DNA of 64,000 nucleotides. It comes from Marinomonas ushuaiensis DSM 15871. Its GTDB lineage: Bacteria; Pseudomonadota; Gammaproteobacteria; Pseudomonadales; Marinomonadaceae. Below are positions 1 to 9,911 of this stretch, in pieces. The DNA is taken from positions 1 to 64,000 of the forward strand of contig NZ_JAMB01000009.1 of assembly GCF_000521805.1 (NCBI RefSeq). Direction: 5' to 3'. Below the pieces are notes generated by a model. The model did not search any database. It was not told the DNA's origin and saw nothing but the letters and a program-made list of their open reading frames with translations. Position numbers and translations under genes: made by a program. Numbering within the stretch: position 1 is the first letter of the stretch; each line of letters begins with the position of its first letter.

Positions 1-70
1 TCCAACTTTATGGGGTCACTTCAGAATTGAAGTGGCGCGGTTTTGTTTGTGTTACTTACTAATCAAGAGT

Positions 71-1354
71 CTACTTATCAGTAGGGTAATCTCTTTCTGG
101 TTTGCCTACATATAATTGGCGCGGACGTCCAATTTTGTATGGGCTAGAGATCATTTCGTTCCAATGGGATATCCAACCAATCGTACGAGACATGGCAAAG
201 ATTACCGTGAACATACTGGTTGGAATGCCAATGGCTTTCATAATAATACCTGAATAGAAATCTACATTCGGATAAAGCTTACGCTCTACGAAATAAGGGT
301 CTTCTAGGGCAATTTGTTCAAGACGTTTAGCAATTTTTAGAAGAGGGTCATTTGACATACCTAACTCTTCTAATACTTGATCACAAGTTTCGCGCATTAC
401 TTTCGCACGTGGATCAAAGTTTTTGTAAACACGATGCCCAAAGCCCATTAGACGGAATGGATCATTCTTGTCTTTTGCTTTAGTAATGAATTCGTCGATA
501 TTTTCAACGTCGCCAATTTCCTCAAGCATCGTCAATACTGCTTCGTTGGCGCCACCATGTGCAGGCCCCCAAAGCGTTGCAATACCTGCTGCGATACAAG
601 CAAATGGATTGGCGCCAGAAGAGCCTGCTAGACGTACAGTGGATGTTGAAGCGTTTTGTTCGTGGTCTGCATGTAAAACAAAGATGCGATCCATAGCCTT
701 AGCAAATACAGGATTAACCACATAATCTTCACAAGGTGTTGCAAACATCATATATAAAAAGTTCTCAGCGTAAGATAGGTCGTTACGTGGGTACATAACT
801 GGCTGATCTTTCGAATATTTATAACAGATAGAAGCAAGAGTCGGCATTTTTGAAATTAAGCGAAATGCTGCAATTTCACGATGTTTAGGATTGTTGATAT
901 CCATATCATCTTGATAAAAAGCCGATAGAGCACCAACTAGTCCACACATAATCGCCATTGGGTGGGCATCGTTGCGGAAGCCGTCAATGAATTTGTGCAT
1001 AGACTGGTTAACCATAGTGTGTTTACCCACCATGGCATCAAATTCTTCTTTTTGCTTTTTGTCAGGGAGTTCCCCGTAAAGCAAAAGGTAGCATGTTTCT
1101 AAGTAATCTGAATGCTCTGCAAGCTGGGCAATTGGGTAGCCTCTGTGCAAAAGAATTCCAGCGTCACCGTCTATGTAGGTAATAGCGGACTCGCAAGAGC
1201 CAGTAGACATAAACCCTGGGTCATAGGTGAATATACCGTTAGCGCCTAGCGCGCGAACGTCAATGACGTCTGTGCCTAATGTGCCTGAAAGAACAGGAAG
1301 TTCGATAGTTTTATCGATCCCATCCACTTTAAGTTGTGCTTTTTTATCAGCCAT
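71..1354 (-). CDS. gltA: Citrate synthase (type II, hexameric class)
   Basis: Condenses oxaloacetate and acetyl-CoA to citrate, the entry step of the TCA cycle, in the cytoplasm. The 427-residue product matches the usual length of Gram-negative GltA. Visible active-site blocks are [10 protein letters not shown] (catalytic His near residue 265), [14 protein letters not shown] (second His near 306) and NVDFYSGI (catalytic Asp near 363). The N-terminal extension with [10 protein letters not shown] and [11 protein letters not shown] is typical of the NADH-regulated bacterial type. The start ATG follows an AAGGAGA ribosome-binding site. It is divergent from sdhCDAB, the common gammaproteobacterial arrangement. 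Function is secure from the family motifs; allosteric behaviour is inferred only. Confidence 0.97.
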   Translation of the reverse strand: MADKKAQLKVDGIDKTIELPVLSGTLGTDVIDVRALGANGIFTYDPGFMSTGSCESAITYIDGDAGILLHRGYPIAQLAEHSDYLETCYLLLYGELPDKKQKEEFDAMVGKHTMVNQSMHKFIDGFRNDAHPMAIMCGLVGALSAFYQDDMDINNPKHREIAAFRLISKMPTLASICYKYSKDQPVMYPRNDLSYAENFLYMMFATPCEDYVVNPVFAKAMDRIFVLHADHEQNASTSTVRLAGSSGANPFACIAAGIATLWGPAHGGANEAVLTMLEEIGDVENIDEFITKAKDKNDPFRLMGFGHRVYKNFDPRAKVMRETCDQVLEELGMSNDPLLKIAKRLEQIALEDPYFVERKLYPNVDFYSGIIMKAIGIPTSMFTVIFAMSRTIGWISHWNEMISSPYKIGRPRQLYVGKPERDYPTDK

Positions 1355-1429
1355 TTATGGTCTCCTTCATATTCTGGTTCGGGGTTAATGAGATCGTAAA
1401 TTGACTCACCTAGACCAGAAGTTGCGGAA

Positions 1430-1467
1430 AAAATACTGTTTTTAACCTATAAAAGTCAATCTTGACT
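1430..1467 (-). promoter_or_regulatory. Predicted gltA sigma-70 promoter with overlapping palindrome
   Basis: Reading the minus strand, TTGACT (complement of 1454-1459) and TATTTT (complement of 1430-1435) are separated by 18 bp, about 75 bp upstream of the gltA start. The -35 box is one arm of a perfect inverted repeat AGTCAA-TC-TTGACT at 1454-1467, so a dimeric repressor or activator could bind exactly over it. The promoter is predicted by eye from consensus similarity; no regulator is assigned. Confidence 0.5.
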
Positions 1468-1695
1468 ATTTACTGTTTACTTACATCGCACTGAGTTGTT
1501 TTGTAATTTTATGACAAAGGTGTGTTATTGGATGTTTTTTTTGTTTTTTATTTTTTTGTTAGTCTATTGATTTTATTGGTTTTAATTGTATTTTAAGGGT
1601 GTATTTTTTATGTAATTTTATACCATTATTGTTTCGATTTATGGCTACATTCATTTGCTGAATGGCGACCATTGAAAACCTGTTGTTCAGTCTAT

Positions 1696-1725
1696 TTGTC
1701 TTAGTATTTTTCACTGGTCTATAAT
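1696..1725 (+). promoter_or_regulatory. Predicted sdhCDAB sigma-70 promoter
   Basis: TTGTCT at 1696-1701 and a perfect TATAAT at 1720-1725 are separated by 18 bp. Transcription would start near 1732 and leave a leader of about 195 nt before the sdhC GTG. Predicted from consensus match only. Confidence 0.5.
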
Positions 1726-1926
1726 TGCCCTCCCGAGGATTTCATTGATTTGTTGGCGTGAACTGATAAAAGAGAGTCGCTTTTAGGCAGTTGTTTGCAA
1801 ATCGATGGGATTCTCAAAGTGGGCCTATGATGTGTTTTTGTCATTCCCTATTTTTATGTAGTGAGTGTGCACATATAGTTATGGGGTCGTGATTGACCAT
1901 TCAATCGTTAAGATGGTGTAAAAGTC

Positions 1927-2304
1927 GTGAATAAAAAAAGACCAGTCAACCTTGATATTTCTACAATATCAATGCCGTTAACAGCAGTGGTGTCTATTCT
2001 ACACCGTATAACAGGAATTATTCTTTTTGTTGGTTTGGCGTTCTTGTTCTACGCGTTTGATCTTTCCTTAGAATCTCAGGAGGGGTTTGATCAGGTGGTG
2101 AATGTTCTTCAAACTAATTTTCTTGCGAAATTTATCATTTGGGGTGTTGTATCTGCATTGATGTATCACCTTGTTGCAGGTGTTAAGCACTTGTTTATGG
2201 ATTTGGGATATTTTGAAGAGTTAGAAAGTGGGCGTAATGCTGCTATCGCTAATATTGTGATAGCTGCGATTCTAATCATATTGGCAGGAGTGTGGATATG
2301 GTAA
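1927..2304 (+). CDS. sdhC: Succinate dehydrogenase cytochrome b556 subunit
   Basis: Membrane anchor of respiratory complex II that binds heme b and ubiquinone together with SdhD. The 125-residue protein starts KKRPVNLDISTISMPLTAVVSILHRITG, the family N-terminal signature, and has three hydrophobic spans. SALMYHLVAGVKHLFMD carries the expected heme-ligand histidine of the H-x(3)-G-x(2)-H motif near residue 85. The start codon is GTG with only a weak ribosome-binding site, which fits low anchor translation at the head of sdhCDAB. It overlaps sdhD by 7 nt. Confidence 0.95.
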   Translation: MNKKRPVNLDISTISMPLTAVVSILHRITGIILFVGLAFLFYAFDLSLESQEGFDQVVNVLQTNFLAKFIIWGVVSALMYHLVAGVKHLFMDLGYFEELESGRNAAIANIVIAAILIILAGVWIW

Positions 2305-2645
2305 CTCAGATTACAAGTTTTGGCCGTTCTGGTCTTTATGATTGGATGATGCAGCGCGTTTCTGCCATTACCTTATCTTTGTACACAGTATTTATTATCG
2401 GTTATCTATTACTAAATCCTGATCTTACGTATGACCAATGGAGTGCTCTGTATGAAGCAACATGGATGCGCGTTTTTAGTTTGATGGTTCTTTTATCAAT
2501 TGGTGTTCACTCATGGATTGGTTTGTGGTCTATATCTACAGATTATATTAAAGCCACTGGTGCACGTTTTTTCTTTCAATCTATATGTGGCCTTGCGATG
2601 TTCGTTTATATCGTATGGGGTATTCAGGTTATTTGGGGGCTATAA
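2298..2645 (+). CDS. sdhD: Succinate dehydrogenase hydrophobic anchor subunit
   Basis: Second membrane anchor of complex II (115 residues, three transmembrane helices). GVHSWIGLWSISTDYIK contains the His used in the heme pocket region and the Asp-Tyr pair that lines the ubiquinone site in the E. coli enzyme. I chose ATG at 2298 over GTG at 2292 because AGGAG at 2286-2290 is correctly spaced only for the ATG. Translation is coupled to sdhC, whose stop lies 7 nt inside this gene. Confidence 0.93.
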   Translation: MVTQITSFGRSGLYDWMMQRVSAITLSLYTVFIIGYLLLNPDLTYDQWSALYEATWMRVFSLMVLLSIGVHSWIGLWSISTDYIKATGARFFFQSICGLAMFVYIVWGIQVIWGL

Positions 2646-2648
2646 ATA

Positions 2649-4421
2649 ATGGCAAATATTCGTACTCTTTCTTTTGATGCCATAGTTATTGGCGGCGGTG
2701 GCGCGGGCATGCGTGCTGCACTTCAGTTAACTGAGTCAGGTTTAAATACTGCTTGTGTTACTAAAGTTTTTCCTACTCGTTCGCATACAGTATCCGCTCA
2801 GGGCGGTATTACTTGTGCGATCGCAAGTGATGATCCAAATGATGATTGGCGCTGGCACATGTATGACTCGGTTAAAGGGTCAGATTACATAGGTGACCAA
2901 GACGCAATCGAATATATGTGTTCTGTTGGTCCTCAGGCTGTTTTTGAACTAGAGCACATGGGCTTGCCTTTCTCTCGTACAGAACAAGGTCGTATTTATC
3001 AGCGTCCTTTCGGTGGTCAGTCAAAAGATTTCGGTAAAGGTGGGCAGGCTGCTCGTACTTGTGCTGCGGCAGACAGAACGGGTCATGCGCTTCTTCATAC
3101 GCTTTATCAAGGTAACCTCAAAGGTGGTACAACATTCCTTAATGAATGGTATGCGACTGATCTAGTAAAAAATAACCAAGACGAAGTCGTTGGTGTTATT
3201 GCGATTTGTATCGAAACGGGTGAAACGGTTTACCTTAAAGCGAAAGCGACGGTTATCGCAACAGGTGGTGCGGGTCGTATCTTCCAGTCTACAACGAATG
3301 CTCACATTAATACTGGTGACGGTGTTGGTATGGCACTACGTGCTGGTTACCCAATGCAAGATATGGAAATGTGGCAATTCCACCCGACTGGTATATATGG
3401 TGCGGGTACGCTTGTTACTGAAGGTTGTCGTGGTGAAGGTGGTTACCTGATCAATAAAGACGGCGAACGTTTCATGGAGCGTTATGCGCCAAACGCAAAA
3501 GATCTTGCTGGTCGTGACGTTGTTGCTCGCTCTATGGTTCTTGAAATTCTAGAAGGACGCGGATGCGGACCTAAAGGTGATCACGTATTGCTAAAGCTTG
3601 ATCACTTGGGTGAGGAAACGTTGAATCAGCGTCTTCCAGGTATTCTTGAGTTATCTCGTACTTTTGCTCACGTTGATCCAGTAAAAGAACCAATTCCTGT
3701 TATTCCTACTTGTCATTATATGATGGGTGGTATTCCAACGAATATTGGTGGACAGGCGCTTAAAACAAATGAAGCTGGCGAAGATGTTATTATCGGCGGT
3801 CTTTATGCATGTGGTGAAGCTGCTTGTGTTTCTGTACATGGCGCTAACCGTCTTGGTGGTAACTCATTGCTTGATTTGGTTGTATTTGGCCGAGCTGTTG
3901 GTCTTCAAGTTAAAAAATCCTTGGATGAAGGGTTTGAATTACTGGATGCAGATAACGCTAATGTTGAGAAGGCGATGGTTCGTTTGAATCGTCTAAATAA
4001 TACAACTGGTGGTGAAAGTGTTGCTCAAGTTCGTGACGATTTGCAGAGCGTTATGCAGCTTTATTTTGGTGTGTTCCGTGATGGCGATGCCATGCAGAAA
4101 GGCTTAGTGCAGCTTCAGGATATTCGTAAGCGTGTTGAGAATCTGTATCTTGAAGATAAGAGTCAGGCATTTAATACTGCTCGTATTGAGGCGCTTGAAC
4201 TTGAGAATTTATTAGAAGTCGCAGAGGCAACGGCAATTCCTGCTGAGTTTCGTAAGGAAAGTCGTGGTGCTCATGCTCGTAATGATTTTACTGAACGTGA
4301 CGATGAAAACTGGTTGAAACATTCTTTGTTCCATCCAGAAGATAAGAAAGTGACTAAGCGTGATGTAAACTTTGCGCCAAAAACTATGGACGCTTTCCCA
4401 CCTAAAATTCGTACATACTAA
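2649..4421 (+). CDS. sdhA: Succinate dehydrogenase flavoprotein subunit
   Basis: Oxidises succinate to fumarate with covalently bound FAD, on the cytoplasmic face of the inner membrane. The 590 residues begin with the dinucleotide fold [26 protein letters not shown] (about residues 43-53) holds the His that carries the 8-alpha-N3-histidyl FAD link. [10 protein letters not shown] and [10 protein letters not shown] belong to the substrate-binding region, and [21 protein letters not shown] is the C-terminal FAD signature. Third gene of sdhCDAB, 3 nt after sdhD. Confidence 0.97.
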   Translation: MANIRTLSFDAIVIGGGGAGMRAALQLTESGLNTACVTKVFPTRSHTVSAQGGITCAIASDDPNDDWRWHMYDSVKGSDYIGDQDAIEYMCSVGPQAVFELEHMGLPFSRTEQGRIYQRPFGGQSKDFGKGGQAARTCAAADRTGHALLHTLYQGNLKGGTTFLNEWYATDLVKNNQDEVVGVIAICIETGETVYLKAKATVIATGGAGRIFQSTTNAHINTGDGVGMALRAGYPMQDMEMWQFHPTGIYGAGTLVTEGCRGEGGYLINKDGERFMERYAPNAKDLAGRDVVARSMVLEILEGRGCGPKGDHVLLKLDHLGEETLNQRLPGILELSRTFAHVDPVKEPIPVIPTCHYMMGGIPTNIGGQALKTNEAGEDVIIGGLYACGEAACVSVHGANRLGGNSLLDLVVFGRAVGLQVKKSLDEGFELLDADNANVEKAMVRLNRLNNTTGGESVAQVRDDLQSVMQLYFGVFRDGDAMQKGLVQLQDIRKRVENLYLEDKSQAFNTARIEALELENLLEVAEATAIPAEFRKESRGAHARNDFTERDDENWLKHSLFHPEDKKVTKRDVNFAPKTMDAFPPKIRTY

Positions 4422-4433
4422 GGAGTTGTGTCA

Positions 4434-5138
4434 ATGTTAGTTAGTATTTATCGCTACAATCCTGAGAAGGACGACGCTCCTTATATGCAGGATTACGAAA
4501 TTGATTTGCCAGAAGGTAAAGACCTGATGGTACTTGATGTTTTGAATATATTAAAAGCTCAAGATCCTAGTATTTCTTACCGCCGTTCATGCCGTGAAGG
4601 TGTGTGTGGCTCTGATGGTATGAATATGTCAGGCAAGAACGGTCTTGCTTGTATCACTCCAGTTTCCGAAGCAATTAAGAAAGGTAAGTTGGTTTTACGT
4701 CCATTGCCTGGGTTACCTGTTGTGCGTGATTTGGTTATTGATATGGGGCAATTTTATAAGCAATATGAGAAAATTCGTCCGTACTTGATTAATGATGCAC
4801 CTGCACCAGCAATTGAGCGCTTGCAAAGCCCTGAAGAGCGTGAAAAGCTTGATGGCCTTTACGAATGTATCTTATGTGCATGTTGCTCTACTGCTTGTCC
4901 GTCTTTCTGGTGGAATCCAGATAAGTTTGTTGGACCGTCAGGTTTGTTACAAGCATATCGCTTTTTAGCAGACAGTCGTGATACAGCAACACAAGAACGT
5001 CTTAGTGATTTAGATGACCCATTTAGTGTTTTTCGTTGTCACGGTATAATGAACTGTGTAAATGTTTGCCCTAAAGGTCTAAACCCTACTAAGGCAATCG
5101 GTAATATTCGTACAATGCTTTTACAAAGAGCGACGTAA
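4434..5138 (+). CDS. sdhB: Succinate dehydrogenase iron-sulfur subunit
   Basis: Carries electrons from SdhA-FAD to ubiquinone. With the start at ATG 4434 (AGGAG at 4421-4425, spacing 8; a GTG at 4428 is too close) the protein has 234 residues. The [2Fe-2S] ligands are C53, C58, D61 and C73, including the Asp variant seen in E. coli. CILCACCSTACP binds the [4Fe-4S] cluster and CHGIMNCVNVCPKGLNP contributes to the [3Fe-4S] cluster. It ends the sdh unit and is followed by a strong terminator. Confidence 0.96.
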   Translation: MLVSIYRYNPEKDDAPYMQDYEIDLPEGKDLMVLDVLNILKAQDPSISYRRSCREGVCGSDGMNMSGKNGLACITPVSEAIKKGKLVLRPLPGLPVVRDLVIDMGQFYKQYEKIRPYLINDAPAPAIERLQSPEEREKLDGLYECILCACCSTACPSFWWNPDKFVGPSGLLQAYRFLADSRDTATQERLSDLDDPFSVFRCHGIMNCVNVCPKGLNPTKAIGNIRTMLLQRAT

Positions 5139-5187
5139 TAATGCCCTGTGTGGTCCTAAATTGTGTTTTAATATGACCACTGAAGGC

Positions 5188-5223
5188 TGGCGGCTTGAAT
5201 ATTTATTCAATGCCGCCATTTTT
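5188..5223 (+). terminator. Intrinsic terminator after sdhB
   Basis: Arms TGGCGGCTTGAATA and TATTCAATGCCGCCA form a 14-bp stem with one bulge and a tight loop, followed by five T. It lies 50 nt past the sdhB stop, so sucA most likely has its own promoter or depends on partial read-through. Confidence 0.8.
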
Positions 5224-5507
5224 GCATATTCTAATGTAGAGAATGCAGTAAAAAGAATTTAAAATTTGATCTTCATTGGTATGGATGCATCAAGAAAGCC
5301 CACTAACTTAGTAATTATGGATTCAGAGTGATTTGGTGTTTTAACAAGTTGTTCTTAGTGGTTTAGTATTGAGCGTGAAGATTAGAAGTAGCTGGAAATA
5401 AACAAAAAATCGAGGCTTTAGTAGCCTTACGGGCCTGATAAATAATTGATCTAATGAGATTGATGCCGGGACCCCGGTGGCTGGCTCGAACATAAGGGTG
5501 ATCGAGA
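5224..5507 (+). other. sucA leader region with two short hairpins
   Basis: There is no gene between the sdhB terminator and sucA. Near the sucA start are a hairpin AGGCT-TTAGT-AGCCT (5413-5427) and a GC-rich hairpin around CCGG-GACC-CCGG (5466-5477). The latter is about 30 nt upstream of the AAGGGTGA ribosome-binding site. A structured leader or autoregulatory RNA is possible. Conserved sucA-upstream RNA motifs are known in other proteobacteria, but I cannot match this one by eye. No clear promoter was identified. Confidence 0.35.
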
Positions 5508-8345
5508 ATGCACGAAAGTTTAATGGAGTTGCTGTGGAGCACTTCTCATTTTTCAGGTGGAAACCTGGAGTATGTTGAAGGGCTGTTTGAAAGCTACCTC
5601 GTCGATCCGAATTCGGTATCGGAAGAATGGCGCAAATGTTTTGATCAATTGCCTCGTGTGAGCGAAGCGCAATCAACTGATCTTCCTCACTCCGTGATTC
5701 AAGAGCAGTTTCTACAAATTGGTAAAAATAAGTTTCGTTCAATGCCTGTTTCTTCAGGTGCTGTTGCAACTTCTGACCATGAGCAGAAACAAATCAATGT
5801 TTTACAGTTGATCAATGCTTATCGAGTACGTGGGCATCAACATGCAACACTTGATCCGCTTGGATTGCAAAAACGTGAGAAAGTCGCAGATCTAGATATT
5901 GGGTATCATCAATTAACGGGTGCTGATCTAGATACAGAGTTTAATGTTGGATCTTTGTTCTTTAATAAAGAGTCAATGACGTTGGGTGATATCATATCTG
6001 ACCTCGAAAAGACCTATTGCAATAGTATTGGTTATGAATTCATGCACATTGTGGATACGCAAGAAAAAGCGTGGCTGCAACAACGTGTTGAATCTGTTCG
6101 ATCCCATCCTGAATATTCTCAAGAAACTCGTGAAAACCTTTTAGAGCGTTTAACTGCGGCAGAAGGACTAGAGAAATATCTTGCTAGTCGTTACCCAGGT
6201 GCAAAACGTTTTGGTCTTGAAGGTGCCGAAAGTTTAATCCCAATGATTAATGAACTGATACAACGTTCTGGTTCTCTTGGGGCAAAAGAAGTTGTTATTG
6301 GTATGGCCCACCGTGGTCGCCTTAATGTACTGGTAAATACATTGGGCAAAAATCCAAAAGACTTGTTTGATGAATTTGAAGGTAAAAAGCTTGTTAATAC
6401 ATCGGGTGACGTTAAATATCACCAAGGTTTTTCATCCAATGTAATGACGGCAGGTGGTGAAGTACACATCGCTTTGTCTTTTAACCCGTCTCATTTGGAA
6501 ATCGTTTCACCTGTGGTTGAGGGTTCGGTTCGTGCTCGTCAAGACCGTCGTAAAGATGCGTCAGGTAAAACAGTAGTGCCGATTTCAATTCATGGTGATG
6601 CTGCTTTTGCAGGTCAAGGTGTTGTGATGGAGACATTCCAGATGTCTCAAACACGCGCTTATCGCACGGGCGGTACGGTTCACATCGTTATTAATAATCA
6701 GGTTGGCTTTACAACTAACCGCCAAGAAGATTCACGCTCAACTGAATATGCAACAGATGTTGCTAAAATTATTCAAGCGCCAATTTTCCATGTTAATGGT
6801 GATGATCCTGAAGCTGTATTGTTTGTTACTCAGCTTGCCTTAGATTACCGTTATGAGTTCGGTCGTGATGTTGTGATCGATATGGTTTGTTACCGTCGTC
6901 GTGGTCATAACGAAACAGATGAACCTTCTGGTACTCAACCATTAATGTACAGTGTGATTAGCAAGCTAAAAACGACTCGCGCTTTATACGCAGAGCGTTT
7001 GGTTGGTGAGTCTGTTGTCACACAAGAGCAGTCTGATCAATTGGTTAGTGAAAATCGAGACGATTTAGATAATGTTCGCCATGTTGCGAAGAGTCTTGTT
7101 CTTGAGTCTCAAACTGGTTCTTTCGTGGACTGGAAACCTTACCTTGGTGTTGAGTGGACGGATGCAGGTGATACTACTTATCCGCTAGCCAAACTACAGG
7201 AAGTTGCTAAGAAATTAACGACAGTTCCTGATGGTGTTGTGATTCAGCGCCAAGTTCAAAAAATTTACCAAGACCGTGACAAAATGACAGCAGGTGCACT
7301 GCCTCTAAACTGGGGTTATGCAGAGACATTGGCTTTTGCTACTTTGCTTGAGCAGGATTATCCAATCCGTATTACTGGTCAGGATTCTGGTCGTGGTACT
7401 TTCTCACATCGTCATGCTGTTATTCATAGTCAAAAAGACGGCAGTACTTACATTCCTTTGAAACATTTGTCAGATGATCAGCCTACGCTGGATTTGTATG
7501 ACTCCTATCTTTCAGAAGAAGCGGTATTGGCTTTTGAATATGGTTATGCAAGCACATCTCCTAAAGGTTTAGTTATTTGGGAAGCGCAATTTGGTGATTT
7601 TGCCAATGGCGCGCAAGTGGTTATTGACCAATTTATTACCAGTGGTGAGCATAAGTGGGGCCGTTTATGTGGTCTGACTATGTTGTTGCCACATGGTTAT
7701 GAAGGTCAAGGCCCAGAGCACTCGTCTGCAAGACTAGAGCGCTTTTTGCAGCTTTGTGCTGAATACAATATTCAAGTTTGTGTTCCAACTACGCCGTCTC
7801 AAATCTTCCATATTATTCGTCGTCAGGCGATTCGACCTATGCGTCGTCCGCTTATCATTATGTCACCTAAAAGTTTGTTGCGTCATAAGCAAGCAATTTC
7901 GACATTAGAAGACTTGGCGGAAGGAAGTTTTAAAACGGTACTGCCAGAATCGTCTGAAACTGTTACTGCGGATAAAGTAAAACGCATTGTCCTTTGTAGC
8001 GGTAAAGTTTATTACGACTTGATTAACCGTCGTGAAGAGCTGCAAAAAGATGATGTCGCTGTGATTCGTTTGGAGCAATTGTATCCGTTCCCATACGCTG
8101 ACCTTGAGTCCGTGTTAGAGCAGTACAAAAATGTTGAGAGTTTGGTTTGGTGTCAAGAAGAGCCGAAAAACCAAGGTGCTTGGCATGCCAATCGTCACCG
8201 CATGAATCGAGTATTGGAAAAACTGTACCCAGAATTGAAAATCCGTTTTGCGGGTCGAATTTCGTCTGCTGCACCAGCAGCTGGTTACATGTCTATCCAT
8301 GTTGAAGAACAAGAAGCACTGGTCAACGACGCACTAGTTGGCTAG
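5508..8345 (+). CDS. sucA: 2-oxoglutarate dehydrogenase E1 component
   Basis: Thiamin-diphosphate-dependent decarboxylation of 2-oxoglutarate and reductive succinylation of the SucB lipoyl groups. The 945 residues match full-length SucA. Visible are the N-terminal E2-binding peptide (MELLWSTSHFSGGNLEYVEGLFESYL), the TPP-domain block GMAHRGRLNVLVN, HGDAAFAGQGVVMET, and YRRRGHNETDEPSGTQPLMY with the conserved His. The C-terminal transketolase-like half contains RHAVIHSQKDGSTYIPL and MLLPHGYEGQGPEHSSARLERFL. The ribosome-binding site is AAGGGTGA. Head of sucAB-lpd-sucCD. Its cofactor is the product of the thi operon at the right end of the window. Confidence 0.97.
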   Translation: MHESLMELLWSTSHFSGGNLEYVEGLFESYLVDPNSVSEEWRKCFDQLPRVSEAQSTDLPHSVIQEQFLQIGKNKFRSMPVSSGAVATSDHEQKQINVLQLINAYRVRGHQHATLDPLGLQKREKVADLDIGYHQLTGADLDTEFNVGSLFFNKESMTLGDIISDLEKTYCNSIGYEFMHIVDTQEKAWLQQRVESVRSHPEYSQETRENLLERLTAAEGLEKYLASRYPGAKRFGLEGAESLIPMINELIQRSGSLGAKEVVIGMAHRGRLNVLVNTLGKNPKDLFDEFEGKKLVNTSGDVKYHQGFSSNVMTAGGEVHIALSFNPSHLEIVSPVVEGSVRARQDRRKDASGKTVVPISIHGDAAFAGQGVVMETFQMSQTRAYRTGGTVHIVINNQVGFTTNRQEDSRSTEYATDVAKIIQAPIFHVNGDDPEAVLFVTQLALDYRYEFGRDVVIDMVCYRRRGHNETDEPSGTQPLMYSVISKLKTTRALYAERLVGESVVTQEQSDQLVSENRDDLDNVRHVAKSLVLESQTGSFVDWKPYLGVEWTDAGDTTYPLAKLQEVAKKLTTVPDGVVIQRQVQKIYQDRDKMTAGALPLNWGYAETLAFATLLEQDYPIRITGQDSGRGTFSHRHAVIHSQKDGSTYIPLKHLSDDQPTLDLYDSYLSEEAVLAFEYGYASTSPKGLVIWEAQFGDFANGAQVVIDQFITSGEHKWGRLCGLTMLLPHGYEGQGPEHSSARLERFLQLCAEYNIQVCVPTTPSQIFHIIRRQAIRPMRRPLIIMSPKSLLRHKQAISTLEDLAEGSFKTVLPESSETVTADKVKRIVLCSGKVYYDLINRREELQKDDVAVIRLEQLYPFPYADLESVLEQYKNVESLVWCQEEPKNQGAWHANRHRMNRVLEKLYPELKIRFAGRISSAAPAAGYMSIHVEEQEALVNDALVG

Positions 8346-8381
8346 TACTACCATAGCCTGTCAGAGAGATAAGGGTATAAA

Positions 8382-9902
8382 ATGAGCATTGAAATTAAAG
8401 CACCTACTTTTCCAGAATCTGTAGCAGACGGAACCGTTGCTACTTGGTACAAACAGCCAGGCGAAGCCTGTGCGCGTGATGAGCACATTGTTGACATCGA
8501 GACAGATAAAGTTGTCTTAGAAGTCGTTGCACCTGCTGATGGCGTACTTAAAGAAGTATTGAAAGCGGAAGGCGATATCGTATTAAGCGATGAAGTCTTA
8601 GCAATTTTTGAATCTGGCGCAACAGCGTCAGCGGCACCTGCTGAAAAAGCACCTGTTGAAAAAGCACCAGCGGCGGCTCCATCAGCACCTTCTGCTTCTG
8701 CAAAAGAGTCAGTGCAAATCAAAGCCCCAACGTTCCCAGAGTCTGTTGCTGACGGTACCGTTGCAGCTTGGCACAAACAGCCAGGTGAAGCGTGTGCTCG
8801 TGACGAGCATATTGTTGACATCGAAACAGATAAAGTTGTACTTGAAGTTGTTGCACCTGCAGACGGTGTGATCGGCGATGTTTTGAAAGCAGAAGGCGAT
8901 ACTGTCTTAAGTGATGAAGTATTGGCGAATTTCTTAGTGGGTGCTTCTGGCGCAACAGTGGCACCAGAAGCTGCGGCTCCTGCTGCAGCAACTGAAAATG
9001 ATGAAGATGGTGTTGCGGGTCCTGCGGCTCGTAAAGCATTGGCTGAAGCCGGTTTAACTGTTGCTCAAGTTAAAGGCACAGGAAAAGGCGGCCGTATCAC
9101 GAAAGAAGATGTTGATGCTGCCGTTAAAGCGAAACCTGCTGCTGCACCTGTTGCTGCTAAAGCGGCTCCTGCAGCCGTACCTGCATTAGGTGCTGATGGA
9201 CGTATCGAAAAACGTGTTCCTATGACTCGTCTTCGTGCCACTATCGCAAAACGTCTAGTAGAAGCTCAGCAAACAGCTGCTTTATTGACGACTTATAACG
9301 AAGTTAACATGGGACCAATCATGGAACTTCGTAAAAAGTACAAAGAAGAGTTCATCAAAGCTCACAACGGTACTAAGCTTGGCTTTATGTCTTTCTTCGT
9401 GAAAGCGGCAACAGAAGCACTAAAACGCTTTCCAGCTGTAAACGCCTCTATTGACGGTAATGACATGGTTTACCATGGCTACCAAGATATTGGTGTTGCT
9501 GTATCAACAAACCGTGGTTTGATGGTGCCAGTATTACGTAACACTGAAGCGATGGGCTTAGCTGATATCGAATCAAACATCATGGACTTCGCTCTTCGTG
9601 GTCGTGATGGGAAATTGGGTATGGACGACATGCAAGGCGGTACTTTCACCATTACAAACGGTGGTACTTTTGGTTCCCTAATGTCTACTCCAATCATTAA
9701 CCCACCACAAACTGCTATCTTGGGTATGCATAAAATCCAAGATCGCCCAATGGCGGTTAATGGTCAAGTTGTTATTCAACCTATGATGTACCTTGCATTG
9801 TCTTATGACCATCGCATGATTGATGGTAAAGAAGCAGTACAGTTCTTGGTAACAATTAAAGACTTGTTAGAAGATCCAGCTCGTCTATTGCTTGAAATCT
9901 AA
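8382..9902 (+). CDS. sucB: 2-oxoglutarate dehydrogenase E2 (dihydrolipoyl succinyltransferase) with two lipoyl domains
   Basis: Core of the 2-oxoglutarate dehydrogenase complex; transfers succinyl from lipoate to CoA. At 506 residues it is about 100 longer than E. coli SucB (about 405) because the lipoyl domain is duplicated. Domains at about residues 2-76 and 111-188 each carry the ETDKVVLEV lipoylation site and are about 90% identical over 72 aligned positions. They are joined by Ala/Pro/Glu-rich linkers. The subunit-binding domain [21 protein letters not shown] follows, and the catalytic domain ends with [13 protein letters not shown] (active-site His and Asp). Synonymous codons differ widely between the two domains, so the duplication is not recent. 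Confidence 0.96.
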   Translation: MSIEIKAPTFPESVADGTVATWYKQPGEACARDEHIVDIETDKVVLEVVAPADGVLKEVLKAEGDIVLSDEVLAIFESGATASAAPAEKAPVEKAPAAAPSAPSASAKESVQIKAPTFPESVADGTVAAWHKQPGEACARDEHIVDIETDKVVLEVVAPADGVIGDVLKAEGDTVLSDEVLANFLVGASGATVAPEAAAPAAATENDEDGVAGPAARKALAEAGLTVAQVKGTGKGGRITKEDVDAAVKAKPAAAPVAAKAAPAAVPALGADGRIEKRVPMTRLRATIAKRLVEAQQTAALLTTYNEVNMGPIMELRKKYKEEFIKAHNGTKLGFMSFFVKAATEALKRFPAVNASIDGNDMVYHGYQDIGVAVSTNRGLMVPVLRNTEAMGLADIESNIMDFALRGRDGKLGMDDMQGGTFTITNGGTFGSLMSTPIINPPQTAILGMHKIQDRPMAVNGQVVIQPMMYLALSYDHRMIDGKEAVQFLVTIKDLLEDPARLLLEI

Positions 9903-9911
9903 AGCATTAAA

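Larger units (their letters stand above)
1355..1926. other. Divergent gltA/sdh control region, no gene
   Basis: A 572-bp AT-rich non-coding stretch between the divergent gltA and sdhC starts, with long T runs around 1540-1620. It holds the predicted gltA promoter (1430-1459) and the sdh promoter (1696-1725). I see no convincing short gene, tRNA or CRP-like site. The roughly 195-nt sdh leader (about 1732-1926) is long enough for post-transcriptional control, but no conserved RNA was recognised. Confidence 0.6.

Noticed and set aside
5341..5769. 142-codon minus-strand frame across the sucA leader and start
   Set aside because: It overlaps the certain sucA N terminus, has no family resemblance and no plausible ribosome-binding site.
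8348..8821. 157-codon minus-strand frame with an internal repeat inside sucB
   Set aside because: It is the antisense shadow of the two similar lipoyl-domain sequences; the repeat comes from sucB and no family motif is present.
8382..8950. Duplicated lipoyl sequence as a phase-variable repeat
   Set aside because: The two copies differ at many synonymous positions and are separated by a linker, so recombination-driven variation is unlikely; it is a stable domain duplication.
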